Shown: piece after piece, positions 7,960 through 13,769 of the stretch | Position numbering within the stretch: position 1 is the stretch's first letter | How the letters are laid out: each line of letters starts with the position of its first letter | DNA from: Chloroflexota bacterium | GTDB lineage: Bacteria > Chloroflexota > Limnocylindria > QHBO01 | Direction: 5' to 3' | Assembly: GCA_005882055.1 (NCBI GenBank) | Contig: VBGQ01000101.1 | Location: 1 to 15,477 of the forward strand | Length of the DNA: 15,477 bases | The notes under the pieces: generated by a model | Told to the model about the DNA's origin: nothing | What the model saw: only the letters and a program-made list of their open reading frames with translations | Databases searched by the model: none | Made by a program: the position numbers and the translations under genes

Positions 7960-8279
7960 ATGGAGTTGCCACCCGCGGAAACCGGGGGGAGCGGGAGCTC
8001 GCCGTCGCCGTTCTGGGTTGGGAGCGGACCAGGTGCATCGACAACGACGAACTCGATCTGCACCGAGCCGCCGACGACACGCGTCAGCGTCTGGGAGATC
8101 AGCGGCCGATAGCGGTTGTCGAGCCAGTCTCGCGCGAAACCGTTTGGAGCGGCGATGCGGAAGCGGTTCTCATCGATCTCGATGAGGGCTGTGTCCTTGA
8201 GCCAGGTCTCGAAGTTGGCCGGCGAGAGACTCACCTGGAGCTCACCGAGGACGGCGCGCCATACCTGCTTCGCATCCAT
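7905..8279 (-). CDS. dnaA: DnaA N-terminal fragment (domain I and part of domain II)
   Basis: This frame encodes a clear DnaA domain I: VWRAVLGELQ, then SPANFETWLKDTALIEI (about 19-35) and a region ending DWLDNRYRPLISQTL, the part that mediates self-interaction and helicase contact. From about residue 80 it becomes a proline- and glycine-rich linker (DAPGPLPTQNGDGELP), as expected for domain II. It then passes the break and reads out of frame over the Walker A sequence for about 18 codons to a TGA. The ATG at 8279 is preferred to the adjacent TTG. No strong Shine-Dalgarno is present. If expressed alone, the product could not bind ATP or DNA. Confidence 0.75.
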   Translation of the reverse strand: MDAKQVWRAVLGELQVSLSPANFETWLKDTALIEIDENRFRIAAPNGFARDWLDNRYRPLISQTLTRVVGGSVQIEFVVVDAPGPLPTQNGDGELPLPPVSAGGNSMPITRSSCTAASAWARPT

Positions 8280-8390
8280 CAATGAACCAGTCTCCAGTCC
8301 GCTGCGCCACGGTTAGAGGGGTCCGAAATCGTACTCCTCCCGGGCGCGCGGGGAGCCGTCGAAGTAGCATCCGGCCCTGGGGGTCGCGGT

Positions 8391-8420
8391 AGTGTAGCAG
8401 CCGCCTTTTGGACCCGACAA
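8391..8420 (-). promoter_or_regulatory. Candidate dnaA promoter
   Basis: On the minus strand TTGTCG (8415-8420) and TACACT (8391-8396) are separated by 18 bases. The implied start would leave a leader of roughly 105 bases before the dnaA ATG. It lies back to back with the rpmH promoter, about 30 bases apart. Confidence 0.45.
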
Positions 8421-8450
8421 TGGGCAGCCGCGGACCCCTCGCCGCGAGGT

Positions 8451-8480
8451 TTGACGGCCTCAGCGAGCCGCCGGTAGAAT
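8451..8480 (+). promoter_or_regulatory. Promoter of the rpmH-rnpA-yidD-yidC-jag operon
   Basis: TTGACG (8451-8456) and TAGAAT (8475-8480) are 18 bases apart, each one base from the sigma-70-type consensus. Transcription would start near 8487, giving a leader of about 115 bases before rpmH. Apart from this and the divergent dnaA promoter I see nothing else in the 8280-8602 gap: no DnaA box, no RNA gene. Confidence 0.65.
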
Positions 8481-8602
8481 CCGCGACAGCGAAACCGGGC
8501 CACGAGTCCATCGCGTGAGGCTGGCATCCGCCAGCCCTTGTTGTGTTTGAGGGCCCGGGCAATGTTGGAACCGCTGACCGCAGTGGGGTCGAGCACGGAC
8601 TG

Positions 8603-8740
8603 ATGGCAAAACAGACGTACCAGCCCAAGAAGCGCGCCCGGAAGCGCGAACACGGCTTCCTGGCTCGCATGGCTTCACGGGGTGGTCGCCGCGTGCTCGC
8701 CCGACGTCGAGCAAAGGGGCGCAGCAAGCTGTCCGCCTGA
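8603..8740 (+). CDS. rpmH: Large ribosomal subunit protein bL34
   Basis: The 45-residue, strongly basic product begins MAKQTYQPKKRARKREHGFL and continues RMASRGGRRVLARRRAKGRSKLSA. These contain the bL34 landmarks (QPKKRKR-like start, HGF.ARM, GR.VL..RR.KGR..L). The length is standard for the family. The ATG at 8603 is certain from the homology, although a longer frame is open upstream. It heads the rnpA-yidD-yidC-jag operon, as in most bacteria, and is 13 bases before the rnpA start. Confidence 0.96.
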   Translation: MAKQTYQPKKRARKREHGFLARMASRGGRRVLARRRAKGRSKLSA

Positions 8741-8753
8741 ACCGGCAACGGAC

Positions 8754-9089
8754 GTGCCGCCGTACCCAACCCTCCGACGCAAGAGGGACTTCGACGCACT
8801 GGCCCGCGGCGGAACGACACGATCCTCGCCCCTCCTGGTCTTGAGAGCGTTACGGACCGATGGTGCGACAACCCGGATCGGGCTCAGCACACCCCGATCG
8901 CTCGGAGGAGCGGTCCAGCGGAATCGGGTACGCCGCCGGCTGCGAGCGCTGATGCGCGAGCGGTACGACGAACTTGGAAGTGGCTGGGACCTGCTGGTGA
9001 TCGCGCGGCCGGCCGCCGCACAGGCGACCTACGCGGACCTGCGAGAGGCGCTCACCAACGTGCTCCGGCGAACGGAGATCGGACGTTGA
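8754..9089 (+). CDS. rnpA: Ribonuclease P protein component
   Basis: RnpA is the protein partner of RNase P RNA and helps mature tRNA 5' ends. From the GTG at 8754 the protein has 111 residues, normal for the family. It opens with YPTLRRKRDFDAL, contains the RNR signature in QRNRVRRRLRALMRERY, and continues DLLVIARPAAA before a final helix. The same frame is open back to 8682 inside rpmH. An earlier start would overlap rpmH, as known in Thermus, but the extra residues look non-conserved, so GTG 8754 is favoured. The stop TGA overlaps the TTG start of yidD (TTGA). Confidence 0.93.
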   Translation: MPPYPTLRRKRDFDALARGGTTRSSPLLVLRALRTDGATTRIGLSTPRSLGGAVQRNRVRRRLRALMRERYDELGSGWDLLVIARPAAAQATYADLREALTNVLRRTEIGR

Positions 9090-9292
9090 GGCTTATCGGG
9101 CTCGGGATGATCACGGCATACCAGCGGCTCACCGCGTGGATGCCGCCCAGCTGCCGCTATGAGCCGTCCTGCTCGCGGTACACGTACGAGGCCGTCGAAC
9201 GCTATGGCTTGCTGCGCGGCTCATGGCTGGGGGCACGCCGTATCGCACGCTGCCACCCGCTCCATCCGGGCGGCTACGACCCGGTCCCATGA
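9086..9292 (+). CDS. yidD: Membrane protein insertion efficiency factor YidD
   Basis: YidD is a small membrane-associated protein encoded next to yidC and thought to help membrane-protein insertion. The 68-residue product has the family hallmarks: a hydrophobic start, the three-cysteine-type core CRYEPSCSRYTYEAVERYG with two cysteines visible (23 and 29), a basic RRIARCHPLHPGGYDPVP end with a third cysteine, and normal length. The TTG start overlaps the rnpA stop; there is no ATG between that stop and the conserved core except an internal one at residue 8. It ends 12 bases before yidC. Confidence 0.93.
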   Translation: MRLIGLGMITAYQRLTAWMPPSCRYEPSCSRYTYEAVERYGLLRGSWLGARRIARCHPLHPGGYDPVP

Positions 9293-9304
9293 GATGAGCA
9301 CCCC

Positions 9305-10534
9305 TTGACTCCACTCGTCGCCGCCGGCTTCTTCGGGATCGAGCACTTCTCCCCGCCGTGGGACGTCATCTACCTGCCCCTCTTCAACCTGCTGGTGCTC
9401 GCATATCGGTTCCTGCTCAGCGACTTCGCTCTGGCGATCATCGTCTTCACGGTCGTCATCCGCACGGTCCTGGCTCCCCTGTTTGCCGCGCAGATCCGGC
9501 AGCAGAAGGAGATGCAGCGGATGCAGCCGCTGATCCGCGAGGTGCAGCGCAAGCACAAGGGGAATCCGCAGAAGATCCAGCAGGAGCAGCAGGCGCTCTA
9601 TCGGGAGCACGGCGTGAACCCGCTGGGCGGATGCCTGCCGCTCCTGGTCCAGATGCCCATCCTGTTCAGCCTGTACCAGGTCCTGATCAGGGCCTCGAAC
9701 GTGGTCACCCTGACCACCGACCAGGTCAAGGAAGCGGCGTTCACCCAGCTGAAGGCGGCGCTTCCCGGCATCACCCAGCTCGGTACCTCCGGCAATCAGG
9801 TGACCTTCTCGACGCCCGTCAGTGGCCCCTGCAACCTGCCGCAGTTCGATTCGGGCAACTTCACCCACTTCCTCCCCCTGAACTGCCAGCTGGTGGATCC
9901 GCTGCACCTCTCGACGGGCATCAAGACCACGTCGGCGTGGCTCATGAATCCCATCACCGGGGTGCACCTTAACCTGGCGCAGCCGGACCACGCCTTTGCT
10001 CTGGTGATCGGTGGGTTCGGCCTCTCGCTGCTGGCGATCATCGCCGGCCTCCTCCAGTTCGTGCAGGTCAAGATGACCGCGCCGCCGTCCAACCCCGACG
10101 ACGCCACCTCGAGCGCGACCAGCACCATGACCTACCTCTTCCCTCTGCTGACCGTCTTCTGGGGAGGCATCTTCGCCAGCGGCCTGATCCTCTACTGGGT
10201 CGTCTACACGGCATACCTCGTCGTGCACCAGTTCCTGATCATGGGTTGGGGCAACCTGTTCCCGATCCTCGGCTGGTCCCCGAGCTGGGCACCACCCACG
10301 ACGCGTACCCCCCTGCCCCCCAACCGGCCGGCGGAGAGCCCCAATCCCGGTCCGAAAGCATCAGCTGCGGCCAGGCCGCGTGGAGCTGGGCCGCGCAGCG
10401 CGGCCGACCCACCCCCGAGCCGCAACCCAAGCCAATCCGCCCAAGGGCAACCCCAGGGCCAACGCGCCGCGGCACCACCGCGCGCCACGAGCCCGCGCCC
10501 CGGCGGCAAGAAGAAGCGAGGCCGAAGGCGATGA
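9305..10534 (+). CDS. yidC: Membrane protein insertase YidC (Oxa1 family)
   Basis: YidC inserts and folds membrane proteins, alone or with SecYEG. The 409-residue protein has the Gram-positive-type topology: hydrophobic segments near 20-38, 41-60, 105-130, 229-253 and 275-312, and the conserved groove arginine R53 in VVIRTVLAP. The cytoplasmic hairpin MQRMQPLIREVQRKHKGN (70-87) and GGCLPLLVQMPILFSLYQVL (108-127) are typical. Between the third and fourth segments lies an external insert of about 100 residues with two cysteines (176 and 194). The C-terminus is a long proline- and basic-rich tail ending GKKKRGRRR, likely ribosome-binding. The TTG start is forced by an in-frame stop just upstream (9290). 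Its stop overlaps the jag ATG as ATGA. Confidence 0.95.
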   Translation: MTPLVAAGFFGIEHFSPPWDVIYLPLFNLLVLAYRFLLSDFALAIIVFTVVIRTVLAPLFAAQIRQQKEMQRMQPLIREVQRKHKGNPQKIQQEQQALYREHGVNPLGGCLPLLVQMPILFSLYQVLIRASNVVTLTTDQVKEAAFTQLKAALPGITQLGTSGNQVTFSTPVSGPCNLPQFDSGNFTHFLPLNCQLVDPLHLSTGIKTTSAWLMNPITGVHLNLAQPDHAFALVIGGFGLSLLAIIAGLLQFVQVKMTAPPSNPDDATSSATSTMTYLFPLLTVFWGGIFASGLILYWVVYTAYLVVHQFLIMGWGNLFPILGWSPSWAPPTTRTPLPPNRPAESPNPGPKASAAARPRGAGPRSAADPPPSRNPSQSAQGQPQGQRAAAPPRATSPRPGGKKKRGRRR

Positions 10535-11601
10535 CATTCAGGGAATTCACCGGCAAGAACGTGGAGGAGGCGATCCGCTCCGCGATGAAGGAATTCGAGT
10601 CCGACCTCTCGGAGCTCGACATCGAGATCCTGTCGCAGGGCAGTCGCGGCATCCTGGGCGTCGGAGGGGAGGAGGCGCGGATCCTCGCCGCGCCCAGATC
10701 CGCGGTCGCCGCGGCTCCAAGCGTCCGCGAGGCGACCCCATCGATGGACGAGGCCGCTCCGCCGCGAACCGCCGAACCGGAGCAGGGCGTGACGAGCACC
10801 GACCTCGAGGAGGATGACGCGGCCGCCGACCAGGCGATCGAGCTCGCCAGGGCCGAGGAGAACCGCCGCCGGCGCGGCGGTCGCGGTCGTGGGGCACGCG
10901 CGCGCTCAGACGCGGGGAGCGAGCCACCCTCGCCCCCGGCTGGAGCGGCGGTCCTCGAGGCAGTTCCCGCCGAGGGGCGAGGATTCCGCGAGCGGCCCCA
11001 GCGCGGCGGTCGCCCGCCCCGCGGAGATCGCCCGCCCCGCCCGGATCGCGGCGAGCGTCCCGACCGGGGTGACCGCCCGGCCCGCGAACCCATTCCCTTC
11101 GTTCCCGCCAAGCCGATGGAGGAGCTCTCCGAGAAGGAGCGCGCCGTGGTGGATGAGGCGAAGGCAGTGCTCGAAGAGTTCTTGCGCCTGATGGACCTCA
11201 AGGGGACCGTCGAGATCGCGATGGGCACCGAGACGGCGAAGCTCAACGTCAAGGGCGATGACCTGGGCGTGCTCATCGGTCGGCGTGGGGAGAAGCTGGC
11301 AAGCCTGCAGCACCTGGTGAACCTGATCATCGCGCGACGCGAGGGCCAGACCTTCCGTATCGCGATTGACGTAGAGAACTACCGCGGGCGGCGCGAGGAC
11401 CAGCTGCGCGACGTCGCACGTCGGGCGGCCGAGCGCGTGCTGCAGACGGGCAAGATCATCCAGCTCGAGGCGATGCCGGCCGTCGAGCGCCGGATCGTGC
11501 ACATGGCGCTCGTCGAGAACCCACGGGTCCGGACGCAGAGCGTGGGGGTCGAGCCGAGCCGGCGGATCGTGGTCCTGCCTGCCGACAAGGTGAGTAGCTA
11601 G
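10531..11601 (+). CDS. jag: RNA-binding protein Jag/KhpB (Jag_N, KH and R3H domains)
   Basis: Jag (KhpB) is an RNA-binding protein linked to cell elongation and division control, almost always encoded after yidC. The 356-residue product has a Jag_N domain (1-52: MTFREFTGKNVEEAI through ILGVGGEEARI) and an arginine/glycine/proline-rich disordered linker (about 53-190). A type II KH domain follows with the loop IGRRGEKL (249-256), then a C-terminal R3H domain with R320-x3-H324 and NPRVRTQSVGVEPSRRIVVLP-like end. The linker is much longer than in many homologues. The ATG at 10531 overlaps the yidC stop, indicating translational coupling. The same frame is open further upstream inside yidC, but that extension has no Jag homology. 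Confidence 0.93.
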   Translation: MTFREFTGKNVEEAIRSAMKEFESDLSELDIEILSQGSRGILGVGGEEARILAAPRSAVAAAPSVREATPSMDEAAPPRTAEPEQGVTSTDLEEDDAAADQAIELARAEENRRRRGGRGRGARARSDAGSEPPSPPAGAAVLEAVPAEGRGFRERPQRGGRPPRGDRPPRPDRGERPDRGDRPAREPIPFVPAKPMEELSEKERAVVDEAKAVLEEFLRLMDLKGTVEIAMGTETAKLNVKGDDLGVLIGRRGEKLASLQHLVNLIIARREGQTFRIAIDVENYRGRREDQLRDVARRAAERVLQTGKIIQLEAMPAVERRIVHMALVENPRVRTQSVGVEPSRRIVVLPADKVSS

Positions 11602-11644
11602 GGCCGGCCTGGCGAGGAACGGCCCGGGCGGAGGGCTGCGGTCC

Positions 11645-12028
11645 GTGTCGAGCGCTCCGGCGGTCGCCATTGGACGCCTCAGCGCGGATGGTCCGTGGCT
11701 GGGCATCGTCGCCGAGGAGGCCGGATTCCGCCTCGCCGTGGCATTCCCAGGGTCCGCCCCGGTGACCTCGCAGGCCCGCGGGACGCGACGCATCGCCGAG
11801 CTGCTCGCCGCCGAGACCGATGCGGCCCGGAGCCGGCTGATCGGCCAGGCGCTGGATGCCATCGACGATGGCCTCGCCGGGGATGCGGTCGTCGCCCGCC
11901 TCAGCGAGGCGCGGCGCGGGCTGGGCTCAGAGGCTAACGAGCAGGACGATGCGATCGACCTGCTCGCGCAGCGCGTCAGGGAGCTGGGAAGGACGAGCGC
12001 CGCCGGCGAGGCGGCGCCATCGGTCTAG
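11645..12028 (+). CDS. Unrecognised protein, 127 residues
   Basis: The frame begins at a GTG 43 bases after jag, with a purine-rich GCGGAGGG about ten bases upstream. The product has a beta-type N-terminal part (VAIGRLSADGPWLGIVAEEAGFRLAV, split here as two strands) and a mainly helical remainder rich in Ala, Arg, Glu and Leu, e.g. AELLAAETDAARSRLIGQAL and AIDLLAQRVRELGR. There is no signal peptide, membrane segment or cysteine. I cannot place it in a family. Evidence for coding is its codon position bias, its start site and the clean shared-stop junction (CTAG at 12025-12028) with the convergent gene. It probably belongs to the rpmH-jag transcript. Confidence 0.6.
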   Translation: MSSAPAVAIGRLSADGPWLGIVAEEAGFRLAVAFPGSAPVTSQARGTRRIAELLAAETDAARSRLIGQALDAIDDGLAGDAVVARLSEARRGLGSEANEQDDAIDLLAQRVRELGRTSAAGEAAPSV

Positions 12029-12486
12029 CTTGGGGCGCCTGGGGGAGGAGGGGGCGGAGCGCTGCCGCCAGAACCGCCACCGGTCCCGCCGCTCCCGATC
12101 TGGAACTTGCCGCCCTCGGCCTGGAATGCCTGCCATCCGGCCCATCCCATGACCACACCGCCGATGACGGCGATGAGGAAGAAGATGGCATTCAAGGCGA
12201 AGAGCTGGAAGTAGTAGCCGAGAAGGCCAAGGATCGTCAGGAACCCGAGGACCATGACGACGGCGGCGATGCCACCAATCAGCAGCATGATGCTGCCTTT
12301 CGATCCCGGCAGGGTGGTCGTCGGAGAGAACTGGGGGAGGAAGACCACGACCAGCATCGCGATCGCCGCTAGAAACGCGAGCCAGCCCAGCGCGGAGACC
12401 GCTCCGCCCAGGATGCCCCCAACCAGGGTCGCGACCGAGCCGTAGACGGCCAGCTTGTCGTTGCTGCTCAGCTTGTTGAAGTCCAT
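12025..12486 (-). CDS. Polytopic membrane protein with Gly/Pro-rich tail, function unknown
   Basis: The 153-residue product has a short N-terminal cytoplasmic start (MDFNKLSSNDKLAVYGS) and about four hydrophobic segments near 17-33, 34-51, 65-88 and 93-117. A low-complexity tail follows, with a glycine/serine run (131-142) and six prolines. The architecture recalls small actinobacterial four-helix membrane proteins with proline-rich tails, but I cannot name a family. ATG 12486 is preferred because the alternative upstream start (12558) adds a polar stretch that does not look like coding sequence; an AGGAGG lies about 14 bases before it, further than ideal. It lies 128 bases downstream of tmRNA on the same strand and may have its own promoter, which I could not identify. 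Confidence 0.65.
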   Translation of the reverse strand: MDFNKLSSNDKLAVYGSVATLVGGILGGAVSALGWLAFLAAIAMLVVVFLPQFSPTTTLPGSKGSIMLLIGGIAAVVMVLGFLTILGLLGYYFQLFALNAIFFLIAVIGGVVMGWAGWQAFQAEGGKFQIGSGGTGGGSGGSAPPPPPPGAPS

Positions 12487-12614
12487 GAGTCCGTTTGCGC
12501 CCTCCTGGTGTGGTCGCGGATGAGATGACTGGGTTCGACCGCCGCAGGAACGTAGCACACGGAATCAAGCCCCATGGGGCAGCGGTGGAGGATGGGCCGC
12601 GCTGAGGGGAATGT

Positions 12615-12976
12615 TGGTGGAGATGGGGGAGAATCGAACTCCCCGTCCAGAACCGAGTCGCCGGAGACTTCCTACAGGTATTTCCGGCCTACTTGCGCTT
12701 CGCGATGCGGGCCCCCAACCGGCGGGGTGCTCCGCTTGCTATCCGGTGATGCCTTTCGGCTCTTTGACACCGCTCACCGGAGTCGGCGGTGCCGCACCTC
12801 CCCTGATGACATCTTCACCGTCCGGGGAGGTGGGACGGTGTCGATGCTCACTGACTAAGCAGCGAGGGCGTAACTGTTAGTGCCAGTTACTGGCTTGCCC
12901 GCGGTTTAACGAGGCCTGCGGGCGACCTCGACCTGCGATCTCCGGTCCCTGAGCCCTGTCGAAACCTGACATCCCC
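12615..12976 (-). ncRNA. ssrA: tmRNA (transfer-messenger RNA), one-piece
   Basis: tmRNA and SmpB rescue stalled ribosomes and add a degradation tag to the nascent chain. The 3' end is unmistakable: a T-arm with GGGGAG-TTCGATT-CTCCCC followed by CATCTCCACCA ending at 12615, so CCA is encoded. The 5' end GGGGATGTCAGGTTTCGAC pairs with it in a 7-bp acceptor stem that contains the G3-U wobble recognised by alanyl-tRNA synthetase, which sets the 5' end at 12976. Length is 362 bases. The tag frame runs 12902-12855 from a GCG resume codon: AGKPVTGTNSYALAA, then UAG. The YALAA end is the usual protease signal. smpB lies immediately upstream on the same strand. ORFs called across this region are spurious. 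Confidence 0.95.
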
Positions 12977-12993
12977 ACGAACCGACTCGGCCG

Positions 12994-13022
12994 ATTCTAC
13001 CACGCGCCGACTCCAAAGTGAA
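12994..13022 (-). promoter_or_regulatory. Promoter of ssrA with an inverted repeat over the -35
   Basis: On the minus strand TTCACT (13017-13022) and TAGAAT (12994-12999) are 17 bases apart; the implied start lies about ten bases before the mature tmRNA 5' end. The -10 hexamer is identical to that of the rpmH promoter. The -35 forms half of a perfect inverted repeat (13017-13034). Confidence 0.6.
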
Positions 13023-13034
13023 CACCCGTTCACT
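13017..13034. repeat. Perfect 7-bp inverted repeat at the ssrA promoter
   Basis: AGTGAAC and GTTCACT are separated by ACCC. One arm coincides with the -35 hexamer, so it could be an operator. It could also form a small hairpin in a transcript reading through from smpB. Confidence 0.6.
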
Positions 13035-13072
13035 CCACATCCGGCGCGTGGCGGCCCCGCAGGCCGTTGCAA

Positions 13073-13098
13073 CGCCGGCCAAGGGTCGTCGGCCGGCG
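13073..13098 (-). terminator. Hairpin just downstream of smpB, possible terminator
   Basis: CGCCGGCC and GGCCGGCG form an 8-bp all-G/C stem around a 10-base loop, starting 11 bases after the smpB stop. There is no U-tract after it, so it may only stabilise the smpB 3' end or pause polymerase. Confidence 0.4.
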
Positions 13099-13109
13099 CC
13101 ATCAACTCC

Positions 13110-13568
13110 CTAGAGCTTGACCCGCTCCTTGGTCTCCCGCTCGAGCTCGCGTCGGCGGTCGCGTTCGGCGATGGTGCGGCGCTTGTCGTGCACCTTCTTC
13201 CCACGACCGATGCCGAGCTCGAGCTTCGCCCTCCCATCGCGGATGTAGAGCCGCAACGGGATGACGGTCTGTCCCTTGGCCTGGGTTCGGCCAACCAGCT
13301 CGGCGATCTGGTCGCGGTGCAGCAGGAGCTTCCGCGTGCGGCGTGGCTCGTGGTTGTACCGATTCCCCTGCTCGTATGGGGCGATATGGGCTCCAATGAG
13401 CCACGCCTCGCCCTTCTCGATGCGGGCATAGGCGTCGACCAGGTTCACGCGGCCGGCGCGGATCGACTTGATCTCCGTCCCGGTCAGCACGATGCCCGCC
13501 TCGAGGGTCTCCTCGATGGCGTACTCGTGGCGCGCACGGCGATTGAGGACGATCGTCTGCTCAGGCAT
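13110..13568 (-). CDS. smpB: SsrA-binding protein SmpB
   Basis: SmpB binds the tRNA-like part of tmRNA and places it in the A site of stalled ribosomes. The 152-residue length is typical. Family landmarks are visible: VLNRRARHEYAIEETLEAGI (7-26) followed by VLTGTEIKSIRAGRVNL, then AHIAPYEQGNRYNHEPRRTRKLLLH (given here as adjacent motifs AHIAPYEQGN and RYNHEPRRTRKLLLH). The basic C-terminal tail GRGKKVHDKRRTIAERD, which enters the mRNA channel, is also present. The ATG at 13568 gives the standard N-terminus. It lies 133 bases upstream of ssrA on the same strand, the common arrangement, and downstream of the protease gene with a structured 200-base gap between. Confidence 0.97.
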   Translation of the reverse strand: MPEQTIVLNRRARHEYAIEETLEAGIVLTGTEIKSIRAGRVNLVDAYARIEKGEAWLIGAHIAPYEQGNRYNHEPRRTRKLLLHRDQIAELVGRTQAKGQTVIPLRLYIRDGRAKLELGIGRGKKVHDKRRTIAERDRRRELERETKERVKL

Positions 13569-13613
13569 CGGTCAAGCGGAGGGAGGATTCGGCGAAGAGG
13601 TCCGAGACATGGA

Positions 13614-13639
13614 AAGAGCCGGCGAATCAGCCGGCTCTT
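13614..13639 (-). terminator. Strong hairpin between the protease gene and smpB, candidate terminator or attenuator
   Basis: AAGAGCCGGC and GCCGGCTCTT make a perfect 10-bp stem with a 6-base loop. On the minus strand it ends CTCTTTCC, a short U-containing tail. It lies after the protease gene and before smpB, so it could end the ftsX-protease transcript or attenuate read-through into smpB. Confidence 0.55.
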
Positions 13640-13664
13640 ACCTCGCTACCACGCGAAGGGTGTG

Positions 13665-13706
13665 TTATCGCACCGCCTCGGTGGTGGCGTGACAGGAACT
13701 ACTCAC
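13665..13706 (-). CDS. Possible 13-residue leader peptide (upstream ORF of smpB)
   Basis: A GTG at 13706 opens a 13-codon frame, MSSSCHATTEAVR, closed by TAA. It is preceded by AAAGGAGG (13716-13723) with a 9-base gap, a full-strength Shine-Dalgarno and stronger than that of most annotated genes in the window. GGTGGTG and CACCACC around the start can pair into a 7-bp stem that would cover the start region, and the terminator-like hairpin follows about 25 bases after the stop. I do not recognise the peptide. Expression is inference; an alternative GTG 3-4 bases nearer the Shine-Dalgarno would give only MCSE. Confidence 0.35.
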   Translation of the reverse strand: MSSSCHATTEAVR

Positions 13707-13769
13707 TGCACACCACCTCCTTTCGTTGCCCGGCATCCTAACAGGCAGATGCAGCGCGGGCAATGACCG

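Larger units (their letters stand above)
7039..8279 (-). pseudogene. dnaA: Chromosomal replication initiator DnaA, disrupted by internal deletion and frame change
   Basis: DnaA is the AAA+ ATPase that binds DnaA boxes and opens the origin. Sequence for it runs from ATG 8279 to the stop at 7039, but not in one frame. Domain I and the start of linker domain II are in one frame; the AYNPLFLYGG segment, Walker A and everything after are in another. The segment that should open domain III in every DnaA (NPRYTF, then a FVVG..N box and a helix, roughly 30-40 residues) is missing from all frames. The span is 1241 bases, one short of a multiple of three, so one deletion of 3n+1 bases between about 7960 and 8045 explains both faults. 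A single lost base in the six-G run at 7984-7989 would fix the frame but not restore the missing segment. Real mutation and assembly error cannot be separated here. Confidence 0.8.

Noticed and set aside
7960..8000. Programmed ribosomal frameshift in dnaA at the six-G run
   Set aside because: A frameshift would join the frames but would not supply the missing start of domain III, so a deletion is the simpler reading.
8682..8753. Longer rnpA start overlapping rpmH
   Set aside because: The extra residues do not resemble the RnpA N-terminus; the GTG at 8754 gives a normal-length protein.
9221..10228. Minus-strand 335-codon ORF opposite yidC
   Set aside because: Composition (Gln/Asp/His/Glu-rich) is the mirror of yidC codons; no start site or motif.
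11601..11625. GGGCCG/CGGCCC inverted repeat after jag as a terminator
   Set aside because: Six-base stem with a 13-base loop and no U-tract; likely chance at this GC content.
10239..11862. Minus-strand ORFs opposite jag
   Set aside because: Ser/Arg-rich shadows of jag's biased codons; jag domains are clear on the other strand.
12568..12579. Perfect 12-bp palindrome GCCCCATGGGGC downstream of tmRNA as a terminator
   Set aside because: As a hairpin it leaves only a four-base stem with a four-base loop and no U-tract, too weak to call.
12574..12880. Plus-strand ORFs in the tmRNA region
   Set aside because: They cross the tmRNA gene, whose two ends and tag frame are clear.
13614..13680. T-box riboswitch before smpB (GTGGTAGCG resembles part of a T-box motif)
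   Set aside because: The match to the T-box core is partial, no specifier loop is evident, and smpB is not a usual T-box target.
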